From: an uncultured Nocardiopsis sp.
GTDB lineage: Bacteria > Actinomycetota > Actinomycetes > Streptosporangiales > Streptosporangiaceae
Direction of reading: 5' to 3'
Assembly: GCA_937957845.1 (NCBI GenBank)
Contig: CALGOD010000286.1
Span: 1 to 5,134 of the forward strand
DNA: 5,134 bases
In this document: piece after piece, positions 1 through 4,449 of the stretch
Numbering within the stretch: the stretch's first letter is position 1
Layout of the letters: each line of letters begins with the position of its first letter
Translations under genes and position numbers: made by a program
Notes under the pieces: generated by a model
Told to the model about the DNA's origin: nothing
The model's input: the letters and a program-made list of their open reading frames with translations, nothing else
Database searches by the model: none

Positions 1-3
1 CGG

Positions 4-1515
4 CTACCGTTCGGAGAGCCAGCGCAGCAGGGTACGGGTGGAGAAGGCCGTACCCCCCTTGCTGAGCAGACCGCTCTCCTTCGTCGACCGACCGGGGCCG
101 GCGATGTCCAGGTGGGCCCACGCGACGTCGCCGGTGAACGCGCGCAGGAACAGTGCCGCGGTGGTGGCTCCGGCCGGCCCGAACTCACTACGGGTCCCGA
201 TGTTGGCCAGATCCGCCACTCGGGACTCCGTCGCCGGAGCGTACTCCTCGGTCAGGGGCATCCGCCACAGCGGCTCGCCGGAGGCCTCGCCCGCGCTCTC
301 CAGCTCGACCGCGAGCGCGTCGTCGGTGCTGTAGAGCGCGGCCATACCGGTTCCGAGCGCGAACTTGGCCGCCCCCGTCAGGGTGGCGACGTCCACGATC
401 ACGTCCGGCTCCAGTTCGGCGACCGCGTAGCCCAGGGCGTCGGCCAGGACCAGCCGACCCTCGGCGTCGGAGTTGAGCACCTCCACGGTCTTGCCGGAGT
501 AGGTCGTGAGAACGTCGCCGATCCTGGTGGCGTCACCGGAGAAGGCGTTCTCGGCCAACGCCAGCAGACCGGTCACCCGGGCCCGGGATCCCATGCCCGC
601 CAGCGCCGAGAGCGCCGCGAGCACGACCGCCGCACCGCTCATGTCGGTCTTCATCGACGACATGTTCTCGTTGGGCTTGAGCGACAGACCGCCGGTGTCG
701 AACGTGATGCCCTTCCCCACCAGCACGATGTGACCGGTGGGGTCGTCCGGGGTGTAGGACAGCTGGACCAGCCTCGGTGGCTTCGACGAGCCCCGGCCCA
801 CGCCGAGGATGGCACCGAAGCCCTCCTCCTCCAGGTCCTTCTCGTCCCAGACCCGCACCTGCAGTCCCGACTCCTCGGCGACCTCGCGGGCGCGCACGGC
901 CATCCACGCGGGGTCCTTGGTCAGGGAGGGGGTGTTGATGAGGTCGCGGGCCAAGGCGGTGGCCTCGGCCAACCGGGTTCCGCGGGCCAGGGGGTCCGCG
1001 ACGTCCTCGGAGCCGACCACGTCGATCACCGGAGCGGGACGCTGGTCCGCCGGAGGCTCGGTGCTCCTGAGGCTGAAAGTGTAGGAGGCCAGGAGCGCGC
1101 CCTCGGCGAACGCGGTGGCGGCTTCGGCGCCGAAGCCGGGCCAGGCGAAGGCCACCCGCTCCTTGCCCCGGGCTGCCCGGGCCAGGGCCGCGCCGGCCTT
1201 CCGGAGGTCGTCGGGCGAACCCGAACCGACCCCCAGAAGGGCCAGACGGACCAATCCCTGGTCGCCGGGCACCGGGAACTGGGCCGACTCGCCGGGTTTC
1301 CCGGCGAGCGAGTAGTGCGCGAAGAGATCGGTGAGCGGAGCCGGAAGCACCTGTGTCAGGCCGCTGTCCGCGACCCCTTCGACCTCCGTCGGTCCGCTGT
1401 CTCCCGAGAGCACGGGGATGACCAGCAGGTCCGCGCTGGATTCGGCGAGGTTCCCCGGACGGGGTTGGATCTGCGTGGCGAATGGCACAGGCCGCTCACA
1501 ATCGTTCGCTGTCAT
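4..1515 (-). CDS. pepA: Leucyl aminopeptidase, peptidase family M17
   Basis: This is a cytosolic metallo-exopeptidase that removes N-terminal residues such as Leu from peptides in protein turnover. The 503 aa match the usual ~500 aa of M17 enzymes. The N-terminal macro-like domain covers about residues 1-165 and the catalytic domain about 175-503. Visible active-site residues are K268 and D273 in VGKGITFDTGG, K280 in LSLKP, D291 in MKTDMSGAA, and D350, E352 and R354 in NSDAEGRL; in the family these bind two metal ions and polarise the substrate. The usual signature is NTDAEGRL, so T is replaced here by S, a mild change. The ATG at 1515 is the only good start; GAGGT lies 11 nt upstream, slightly far for a ribosome site and inside a palindrome. 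The gene follows the DUF3117 gene after 67 nt, so read-through is possible. No signal peptide is seen. The family call is secure; the true substrate preference is unknown. Confidence 0.96.
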   Translation of the reverse strand: MTANDCERPVPFATQIQPRPGNLAESSADLLVIPVLSGDSGPTEVEGVADSGLTQVLPAPLTDLFAHYSLAGKPGESAQFPVPGDQGLVRLALLGVGSGSPDDLRKAGAALARAARGKERVAFAWPGFGAEAATAFAEGALLASYTFSLRSTEPPADQRPAPVIDVVGSEDVADPLARGTRLAEATALARDLINTPSLTKDPAWMAVRAREVAEESGLQVRVWDEKDLEEEGFGAILGVGRGSSKPPRLVQLSYTPDDPTGHIVLVGKGITFDTGGLSLKPNENMSSMKTDMSGAAVVLAALSALAGMGSRARVTGLLALAENAFSGDATRIGDVLTTYSGKTVEVLNSDAEGRLVLADALGYAVAELEPDVIVDVATLTGAAKFALGTGMAALYSTDDALAVELESAGEASGEPLWRMPLTEEYAPATESRVADLANIGTRSEFGPAGATTAALFLRAFTGDVAWAHLDIAGPGRSTKESGLLSKGGTAFSTRTLLRWLSER

Positions 1516-1523
1516 GGGGGTCT

Positions 1524-1540
1524 ACGACCTCGAAGGTCGT
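1524..1540 (-). promoter_or_regulatory. Palindrome over the pepA ribosome-binding site
   Basis: Perfect 7-bp inverted repeat ACGACCT / AGGTCGT with a 3-nt centre, ending 8 nt before the pepA start codon. The right arm, read on the coding strand, contains the only Shine-Dalgarno-like string (GAGGT). In RNA this could fold into a small hairpin that hides the ribosome site; in DNA it could be a repressor site. The sequence shows the repeat; its function is inference. Confidence 0.4.
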
Positions 1541-1544
1541 CGGG

Positions 1545-1571
1545 CGTTCTGGCCCTGGTGGGGGAAGAACG
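1545..1571 (-). terminator. Weak hairpin after the DUF3117 gene
   Basis: Inverted repeat CGTTCT (1545-1550) / AGAACG (1566-1571) with an inner CCC/GGG pairing, lying 11 nt after the DUF3117 stop. There is no U-tract. It could terminate or attenuate transcription between DUF3117 and pepA. The stem is short, so it may be chance. Confidence 0.3.
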
Positions 1572-1582
1572 TGCTGCCGGTC

Positions 1583-1750
1583 TTAGCCGACGACGCCCTG
1601 GAGCGCGTCCCGGAGTTCGGTGGCCTCATCCGGCGTCAGCTCGACGACCAGGCGTCCTCCGCCCTCGAGCGGGACCCGCATGATGATGCCGCGACCCTCC
1701 TTGGTGACCTCCATCGGCCCGTCACTGGTCCTCGGCTTCATCGCCGCCAT
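1583..1750 (-). CDS. DUF3117 small conserved actinobacterial protein
   Basis: A 55-aa protein of the DUF3117 family, recognised by its MAAMKPRT start, the EVTKEGRGI segment, VPLEGGGRLVVELTPDEA and a C-terminal helix ending in VVG. The family is near-invariant and restricted to Actinomycetota. The M. tuberculosis relative is, from memory, Rv1211, which has been described as calmodulin-like; I see no canonical DxDxDG EF-hand loop here, so I do not transfer that function. The protein is soluble, with no signal peptide or membrane segment; a short beta-rich N-terminal half is followed by one helix (about residues 39-52). The ATG at 1750 is chosen because AAAGGGG sits 6 nt upstream and homologues begin MAAMKP; an in-frame ATG at 1741 is a weaker alternative. 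pepA follows 67 nt downstream. The gene has its own upstream region of nearly 400 bp, which suggests independent control. Molecular role unknown. Confidence 0.93.
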   Translation of the reverse strand: MAAMKPRTSDGPMEVTKEGRGIIMRVPLEGGGRLVVELTPDEATELRDALQGVVG

Positions 1751-1756
1751 GCCATT

Positions 1757-1763
1757 CCCCTTT
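1757..1763 (-). promoter_or_regulatory. Ribosome-binding site of the DUF3117 gene
   Basis: The coding strand reads AAAGGGG followed by 6 nt and then ATG at 1750. This purine run fixes the start at 1750 rather than at the in-frame ATG three codons later (1741), and it is the clearest Shine-Dalgarno in the window. Confidence 0.7.
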
Positions 1764-1898
1764 CTCAGTGTTCCTCGCGGGTGACCGGGGCCGACCCACA
1801 GCACCGACTCCGATCCGCTTGGTCCGGCTCGGCCCTGTGGCCGTAGGCCGGTTCCGGGTGATTCCGCGCCCCCATGGCCTGGGGACGTGGGTCACTCT

Positions 1899-1921
1899 CG
1901 AACCATTATCTCGGAGGTTCG
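1899..1921 (-). promoter_or_regulatory. Candidate promoter of DUF3117 flanked by an inverted repeat
   Basis: On the minus strand GATAAT (1905-1910) is a good -10 hexamer in an otherwise very GC-rich region. The -35 position is weak (CACACA at 17-bp spacing). Transcription would start near 1898, giving a leader of about 148 nt before the DUF3117 ATG. The hexamer is bracketed exactly by CGAACC (1899-1904) and GGTTCG (1916-1921), a perfect 6-bp inverted repeat with an 11-bp spacer, the layout of an operator over a -10 box. A small leader hairpin CCCCA-TGGCC-TGGGG lies at 1870-1884. Promoter activity and operator function are inferred. Confidence 0.4.
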
Positions 1922-2104
1922 CCACCGTGTGTGCGCCAGATCGCGCTCGGACCGCTGTCGAGGACACCCGACAACGAGGAACCGTCAACCATTAAGGTTA
2001 TATCGGTCCCGGCCGAAACCCGTTGAGAGCCTGGAGGCCGCCCGGCCCTCCGCCCTACGGGAGCGGTGCGAACCGCACGGGGAACGTACGCCCAGCGGCG
2101 ACCG

Positions 2105-2132
2105 CGGCCCGATTCCCGCGCTCTTCGGGCCG
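2105..2132 (-). terminator. Hairpin terminator of the membrane-protein gene
   Basis: Perfect 8-bp inverted repeat CGGCCCGA (2105-2112) / TCGGGCCG (2125-2132) with a 12-nt loop, starting 6 nt after the stop codon of the membrane-protein gene. No U-tract follows, as is common for actinobacterial terminators. Placement supports termination or 3'-end protection. Confidence 0.5.
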
Positions 2133-2138
2133 GTTCGG

Positions 2139-2732
2139 TCAGCGCAGATCACCGGTGGAGACCATGCGGGTCCCCTCCCGGGTGATCGACGACCACTCCG
2201 CCCTCAGACCACCGTCCGTGGTGGGCCACACGGTCAGCTCGGCCTCGTCCACACAACGCTCATCGGGGTCGGTGAGCTCGGTGTAGGCGTAGACGCGCCG
2301 GTCGTTGTCGGCCGCGGACAGCGCGAGCGTGCCCGAGCAGGAGAAGGTCGTCCACACGGTGCTGCCGCGTTCGGCGCCTTCCTCGATCCGCACCTCGGCG
2401 TGCCAGTCCGCCACGTGTTCACCCGCGGTGTCCACCTGCACCATCTCACCGGACCAGGAGCCGGAGAAGGAGTCGGCGGGCGCCGTGCTCTCGTCCGCGT
2501 CCTCACCGGCGTCGTCGGAGAGCAGGGCCCAGGCCGTGGCGCCACCGCCGATCAACAACCCGACCAGCACGACCGCGGCGAACACGGTGAGCTGGCGTCG
2601 GCGACGACTACTGTGACGGGTCGACCTGGGCGGAGGCCACAGGGACAGCTGCACGGGGGCGACCGTCACGGAGGGGGCCGGTTGTTCACCCTTGTCCTCG
2701 GCTCCCGATTCCAGCTCGGCTGCTGCGTCCAT
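2139..2732 (-). CDS. Single-pass membrane protein with extracytoplasmic beta-rich domain
   Basis: A 197-aa protein of unknown function. Order: an acidic then Pro-rich cytoplasmic tail (about 1-38), a basic patch HSSRRRR (40-46), one membrane helix (about 48-71), an acidic Ser/Thr linker (72-88), and an outer domain (about 89-197). The basic patch before the helix predicts N-in, C-out topology. The outer domain opens with SGSWSGEMVQ and carries FSCSGTLAL and ERCVDEAELTVW; its two cysteines (C132 and C160) could form a disulfide. This pattern (GxWxG, CSGxLxL, C, then beta strands ending in GDL) resembles, from memory, the extracellular domain at the C-terminus of some actinobacterial PknB-type Ser/Thr kinases; no kinase domain is present. 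The start at 2732 is preferred because GAGG lies 9 nt upstream; the ATG at 2741 has that GAGG abutting it. It is flanked by its own putative promoter and terminator. A role as envelope sensor or ligand-binding protein is only inference. Confidence 0.82.
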   Translation of the reverse strand: MDAAAELESGAEDKGEQPAPSVTVAPVQLSLWPPPRSTRHSSRRRRQLTVFAAVVLVGLLIGGGATAWALLSDDAGEDADESTAPADSFSGSWSGEMVQVDTAGEHVADWHAEVRIEEGAERGSTVWTTFSCSGTLALSAADNDRRVYAYTELTDPDERCVDEAELTVWPTTDGGLRAEWSSITREGTRMVSTGDLR

Positions 2733-2777
2733 CCTCGCCATCCTCAACGGTGCTGCACCCACTCCGGCGGAGTGGGG

Positions 2778-2824
2778 GTACCCGGGTACAGCGAACGAGA
2801 ATAGAGCACTCGAACACGTCGAAC
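2778..2824 (-). promoter_or_regulatory. Candidate promoter and operator of the membrane-protein gene
   Basis: The minus strand carries TATTCT (2798-2803) as a -10 box, predicting a start near 2791 and a leader of about 59 nt. The -35 is weak. Immediately downstream is a perfect 12-bp palindrome GTACCCGGGTAC (2778-2789) at about +2 to +13, a typical repressor position. Upstream are two direct TCGAAC copies on the plus strand (2810-2815 and 2819-2824), 9 bp apart. The repeats are seen directly; regulation is inferred. Confidence 0.4.
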
Positions 2825-2890
2825 CGCCCAAGAAGGGCGTCGCGAATGTGATGCACGACATACCCACAGTGGGGCGCCGAACCGCGATCC

Positions 2891-2917
2891 GGGCGTCCGG
2901 AAGAAACTCGGCCGCCC
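2891..2917 (-). terminator. Imperfect hairpin after the DivIVA-like gene
   Basis: GGGCG (2891-2895) pairs with CGCCC (2913-2917) and, after one mismatch, CCG (2897-2899) with CGG (2909-2911), leaving a 9-nt loop. It starts 15 nt after the stop codon at 2933. No U-tract. It is weaker than the hairpins behind dapE and LOG but sits at the same relative position. Confidence 0.38.
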
Positions 2918-2932
2918 TCGCCTGGCCTGCGA

Positions 2933-3442
2933 TCAGCGCTCGACGTCGCCTCCGGACGACGTGCCACCGGGTTCGTCGGTCGGTACGGACGTGTCCTTCT
3001 CCGCCCCACCCGGACCTCTCCCGACGTCTCCGGAGCCGCCCATGTCGCTCCTTCCCTCCGCGAGTTCCGGGGCGAAGGCGTCTCCGGGCAGGTGGGAACC
3101 CGGCCGCGGACCGCTCCCCTCGGGGACGTAGGACGGATCCAGACGCGACAGGCGCCACTCCAGATCCTGGATCCGTTCCTCCCGTTCGCGCAGGGTGGCG
3201 GTCAGACGCAGGAGCAGTTCGTCCACGGCTCGCACGTGGTAGCCCCACATCGCCAGGGGCAGGACCAGGCGGGCGAGGTCGAACGCCTTGACGGGACGGT
3301 CGTCGGGAAGGGGGAGCGGGAGGTAGTCGGCCTCGAAGCGGGCGAGTTGACCGCCCTTGCCGAGCACGACGTAGACGACACCGACGAGCACGGCCAGCGC
3401 GGCGGCGGCAACGAGGACCATGATGAGAACAGGCACGGACAC
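2933..3442 (-). CDS. Membrane-anchored DivIVA-like domain protein
   Basis: A 169-aa protein with an N-terminal membrane helix (about 4-27), a short Pro-rich linker (LPLPLPDDRP, 41-50), a compact segment LPLAMWGYHVRAVDELLLRL (61-80) that resembles the DivIVA N-terminal motif (R/G-Y-x3-x-V-D-x-x-L), a short coiled coil (about 82-101, rich in E, R and L), and a disordered Gly/Ser/Asp tail (105-169). Related small proteins next to LOG genes are common in actinobacteria; the M. tuberculosis counterpart is, from memory, Rv1209. DivIVA proteins mark curved membrane and growth sites, but this one is tethered by a helix and has only a short coil, so a scaffold role is uncertain. The GTG at 3442 (start MSVPVLIM) is chosen: an upstream GTG at 3523, with AGGG 4 nt before it, would add 27 low-complexity residues running through the LOG terminator hairpin. 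GTG 3436 and ATG 3421 are alternatives. No Shine-Dalgarno precedes 3442. Confidence 0.82.
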   Translation of the reverse strand: MSVPVLIMVLVAAAALAVLVGVVYVVLGKGGQLARFEADYLPLPLPDDRPVKAFDLARLVLPLAMWGYHVRAVDELLLRLTATLREREERIQDLEWRLSRLDPSYVPEGSGPRPGSHLPGDAFAPELAEGRSDMGGSGDVGRGPGGAEKDTSVPTDEPGGTSSGGDVER

Positions 3443-3448
3443 GATCGT

Positions 3449-3454
3449 GCCATA
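3449..3454 (-). promoter_or_regulatory. Possible -10 box just upstream of the DivIVA-like start
   Basis: TATGGC on the minus strand ends 6 nt before the GTG at 3442. If used, the transcript would begin at or next to the start codon (leaderless), which would explain the missing ribosome site. The hexamer lacks the conserved final T and no good -35 is visible, so this is weak. Confidence 0.22.
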
Positions 3455-3476
3455 CCCGACCGGACATGGACCCCGT

Positions 3477-3512
3477 GGCGGACTCCGGTCGTGCCCCTCC
3501 CCGGAGTCCGCC
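3477..3512 (-). terminator. Strong hairpin terminator after the LOG gene
   Basis: Perfect 12-bp inverted repeat GGCGGACTCCGG (3477-3488) / CCGGAGTCCGCC (3501-3512) with a 12-nt loop, starting 17 nt after the LOG stop codon at 3530. No U-tract follows. A perfect stem of this length just after a stop is good evidence for a transcript end. It also argues that the DivIVA-like gene begins after it, at or below 3442. Confidence 0.62.
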
Positions 3513-3529
3513 GAACCGCTCACCGTGCC

Positions 3530-4315
3530 CTACTGTTCGGGTCCCGGCCGCTCCTCCGACTCCTCGTACCGTCGCGCCATGTCCATGTGGGAGTCGCGGA
3601 TGATGTCGACGACCTCCTCCGGACCGTCGACGACCTGGACGAGCTCCATGTCGTGCTTCTTGATCAGCTCGTTCTCCAGCAGGCTGTCACGGATCCAGTC
3701 CCGTAGCCCACCCCAGAACTCGGTGCCCACCAGCACGATGGGGAACTTGGTGACCTTGTGGGTCTGGACCAGGGTGGCCGCCTCGAACAGCTCGTCCAGG
3801 GTGCCGAAGCCACCCGGCAGCACCACGAAGGCCTGGGCGTACTTGACGAACATCAGCTTGCGGACGAAGAAGTACCGGAAGGTCATGCCCATGTCGATGT
3901 ACTCGTTGAGCGACTGCTCGAACGGCAGCTCGATCCCGAGCCCCACGGACAGCCCGCCCGCCTCCTGGGCGCCCTTGTTGGCGGCCTCCATCAGCCCCGG
4001 TCCCCCACCGGTGACGGTGGCGTATCCGGCCTGTGCGAGCTTGGCTCCGACCTCGACTCCGAGGTCGTAGTAGCGGGTGCCCGGTTTGATCCTGGCCGAG
4101 CCGAACACGCTCACCGCCGAGGGCAGCTCCGACAGCAGGCCGAAGCCCTCCACGACCTCCGACTGGATGCGCAGCACCCGCCAGGGATCGGTGTGCACCC
4201 ATTCGGAGGGGCCACGCCGGTCGAGGAGGCGCTGGTCGGTGGTGGTGTTGGGAATGGAGCTGCCCCGATAGGTGAGGGGACCCGCTCGTCGTACCTGCTC
4301 TTGTGCTTCCGTCAT
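3530..4315 (-). CDS. LOG family protein (TIGR00730), nucleoside 5'-monophosphate phosphoribohydrolase
   Basis: A 261-aa Rossmann-like protein of the LOG/YgdH group. Characterised LOG proteins hydrolyse N6-modified AMP to free base plus ribose 5-phosphate; the M. tuberculosis homologue (Rv1205, from memory) is linked to cytokinin release. Visible motifs: TTDQRLLDRRGPSEWVHTDP (25-44) at the N-terminus, SVFGSAR (69-75), TGGGPGLMEAANKGA (102-116), and the signature PGGFGTLDE (167-175), whose Glu and the Arg in FVRK (150-153) belong to the active site in the family. All are intact, so the enzyme should be active. No signal peptide or membrane helix. The ATG at 4315 is chosen because homologues begin shortly before TTDQRLLD and a -10-like TACCTT lies just ahead; ATGs at 4342 and 4363 would add 9 or 16 unconserved residues. 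The gene is bounded on both sides by strong hairpins, hence probably monocistronic. The natural substrate here is not known. Confidence 0.94.
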   Translation of the reverse strand: MTEAQEQVRRAGPLTYRGSSIPNTTTDQRLLDRRGPSEWVHTDPWRVLRIQSEVVEGFGLLSELPSAVSVFGSARIKPGTRYYDLGVEVGAKLAQAGYATVTGGGPGLMEAANKGAQEAGGLSVGLGIELPFEQSLNEYIDMGMTFRYFFVRKLMFVKYAQAFVVLPGGFGTLDELFEAATLVQTHKVTKFPIVLVGTEFWGGLRDWIRDSLLENELIKKHDMELVQVVDGPEEVVDIIRDSHMDMARRYEESEERPGPEQ

Positions 4316-4322
4316 GCCGTAC

Positions 4323-4328
4323 AAGGTA
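4323..4328 (-). promoter_or_regulatory. -10 box giving a probable leaderless LOG transcript
   Basis: TACCTT on the minus strand fits the actinobacterial TANNNT pattern and ends 7 nt before the ATG at 4315, so transcription would start at the start codon itself. No Shine-Dalgarno precedes that ATG, which agrees with leaderless translation. The -35 region is weak (GGTGTG at 17-bp spacing). Confidence 0.4.
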
Positions 4329-4392
4329 TCCGGGCCGAACATGCTCACACCCGAACCACACATGTCCTGGCGGTGACCAGAGGGTCTTGTTC

Positions 4393-4429
4393 CGGGGACC
4401 CGTCCTCCCGCCGGGACGACGGGTCCCCG
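4393..4429 (-). terminator. Strong hairpin terminator after dapE
   Basis: Perfect 12-bp inverted repeat CGGGGACCCGTC (4393-4404) / GACGGGTCCCCG (4418-4429). Inside it, after a C-C mismatch, TCCC (4406-4409) pairs with GGGA (4413-4416) around a GCC loop, so nearly the whole 37 nt is paired. It starts 20 nt after the dapE stop at 4450. No U-tract is present. It separates dapE from the LOG gene. Confidence 0.65.
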
Positions 4430-4449
4430 AGGTGTCCTCCCCTCGAGGG

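Larger units (their letters stand above)
1751..2138. other. 388-bp intergenic region before DUF3117
   Basis: No gene with actinobacterial coding character is seen here on either strand. The right end (2105-2132) holds the terminator-like hairpin of the membrane-protein gene. A second, bulged GC-rich inverted repeat lies at 2033-2051 (GGAGG / CCTCC arms). The stretch 1981-2004 is the most AT-rich of the window and contains AACC-ATTAA-GGTT and a minus-strand TTGACG (1983-1988) that has no matching -10. The string AACCATTA occurs at 1901-1908 and again at 1987-1994. The left part is the presumed DUF3117 promoter and leader. Confidence 0.6.

Noticed and set aside
112..1683. A 523-codon open frame on the plus strand opposite pepA
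   Set aside because: It is a shadow of pepA: composition is dominated by Arg/Gly/His/Gln with no domain pattern, it runs on into the DUF3117 gene, and the minus-strand frame has full M17 motifs.
1898..1921. SOS (LexA) box before DUF3117
   Set aside because: TCGAAC is present, but the opposing GTTCG arm is far more than 4 bp away and does not match GTTCGA.
1968..2003. Plus-strand promoter in the AT-rich patch
   Set aside because: TAAGGT (1993-1998) fits a -10, but the best -35 is poor and spaced 19 bp, and no plus-strand gene lies downstream.
2033..2051. Second terminator hairpin in the 388-bp intergenic region
   Set aside because: The stem is bulged, far (about 90 nt) from the nearest upstream stop, and a better hairpin already lies at 2105-2132.
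1887..2804. Plus-strand open frame of about 305 codons across the intergenic region and membrane gene
   Set aside because: Low-complexity Arg/Gly/His-rich translation with no recognisable domain, antisense to a gene with clear membrane-helix and domain structure.
2825..2873. Small repeats CGCCC-AAGAA-GGGCG (2825-2839) and CCCAC-A-GTGGG (2863-2873)
   Set aside because: Stems of only 5 bp are expected often by chance in this composition, and neither sits at a clear promoter or terminator position.
2139..3467. Single 442-codon minus-strand frame joining the membrane gene to the region upstream
   Set aside because: The part above 2741 reads as an Arg/Pro/Gly-rich shadow of the DivIVA-like gene in another frame. 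The Met at 2732, with a GAGG site, begins the convincing protein.
3443..3523. Longer N-terminus for the DivIVA-like protein from GTG at 3523
   Set aside because: It has a plausible AGGG site and near-overlap with the LOG stop, but the added residues are low complexity and run through the 12-bp LOG terminator stem. The membrane helix gives a natural start at 3442.
4316..4363. Longer N-terminus for LOG from ATG at 4342 or 4363
   Set aside because: No properly spaced ribosome site and no family-like residues; the -10-like TACCTT at 4323-4328 would lie inside the coding region.
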